From: Allacma fusca
Taxonomy: Eukaryota; Arthropoda; Collembola; Symphypleona; Sminthuridae
Assembly (NCBI GenBank): GCA_947179485.1
Contig: OX359248.1
Location: forward strand, 54,756,386-54,820,385
DNA length: 64,000 nucleotides
Reading direction: 5' to 3'
The notes beneath the pieces were generated by a model. It did no database searches, was not told where the DNA came from, and was given only the letters and a program-made list of their open reading frames with translations. Each line of letters opens with the position of its first letter. Position 1 is the stretch's first letter. Position numbers and translations under genes: made by a program. Positions 63,733 through 64,000 of the stretch are shown here, one piece after another.

Positions 63733-63915
63733 CTGTACACTCTCAATACAAGGTCAGAGCCTTAAATGTACCCAAAGACCCAGAGTCCGACGCTCTTCTT
63801 GTGAAGAGAAAATTCTTAGCATTACGGTTAATATGAATTTATGTAATTTATTTTGTCTCATACGCAGACCATCTCTTTTTAAAATAGGAGTCTCTTATAA
63901 AGGAAACAAACACTA
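63733..63915. mobile_element. MITE-like element, copy 19 (183 bp)
   Basis: The left end CTGTACACTCTCAATACAAG is preceded by TA. The right end, reverse-complemented, is TAGTGTTTGTTTCCTTTATA and is followed by TA. Confidence 0.45.
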
Positions 63916-64000
63916 TAGTAATACTCTTTAGGCGTGAGCTATGGAGAATCTATTGAATTTTTCTGTGTCTACTATGTATCCACAATAAATAATTGTATTG

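Overview
This is a eukaryotic, AT-rich window, almost all of it non-coding. The only gene I recognise is the 5' coding part of an insulin-like receptor (insulin/IGF receptor tyrosine kinase family) on the + strand. It consists of three exons: 54580-54709 (5'UTR end, start codon, signal peptide), 57814-58082 and 58833-58979 (most of the extracellular L1 domain). Canonical splice sites join them in one reading frame, giving 170 codons. The cysteine-rich, L2, fibronectin, transmembrane and kinase parts must lie beyond the right edge. The protein is closest in style to arthropod and other invertebrate receptors. The base composition, dense short tandem repeats and very long introns suggest an arthropod, possibly a copepod such as a sea louse; that is inference, not proof.

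Layout. 1-4.4 kb: AT-rich DNA with two short terminal-inverted-repeat elements and one convincing but unidentified minus-strand exon (4177-4393), with a possible terminal exon at 3952-3987. 4.4-37 kb: intergenic or long-intron DNA with many (CT)n, (GT)n, (TATG)n and (AT)n tracts, several small DNA-transposon relics, a hAT-like 353-bp element (17854-18206) and an A-rich block (about 19085-19965). 37.15-38.22 kb: a tandem array of about 18 copies of a 59-bp unit, part of it organised as a 177-bp three-unit higher-order repeat. It is followed by a Penelope-like/hammerhead-like motif (38334-38376, minus strand) and a nearly pure A/T block. 38.5-54.5 kb: non-coding DNA rich in short inverted-repeat elements. 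54.58-64 kb: the receptor gene and its introns, which also hold these elements.

The most notable structure besides the receptor is a dispersed family of 120-270 bp elements. Their ends resemble CAGTNNACTCTCNCTATAAG, they are inverted relative to each other, and several are flanked by TA on both sides. I list 18 two-ended copies and several single ends. They look like non-autonomous Tc1/mariner/pogo-type MITEs. No transposase gene for them is visible.

I saw no tRNA, rRNA, CRISPR or prokaryotic features. Nearly all other open frames are short, start at non-ATG codons, or run through simple repeats. Coordinates were read by eye and could be off by a base or two for repeat ends.
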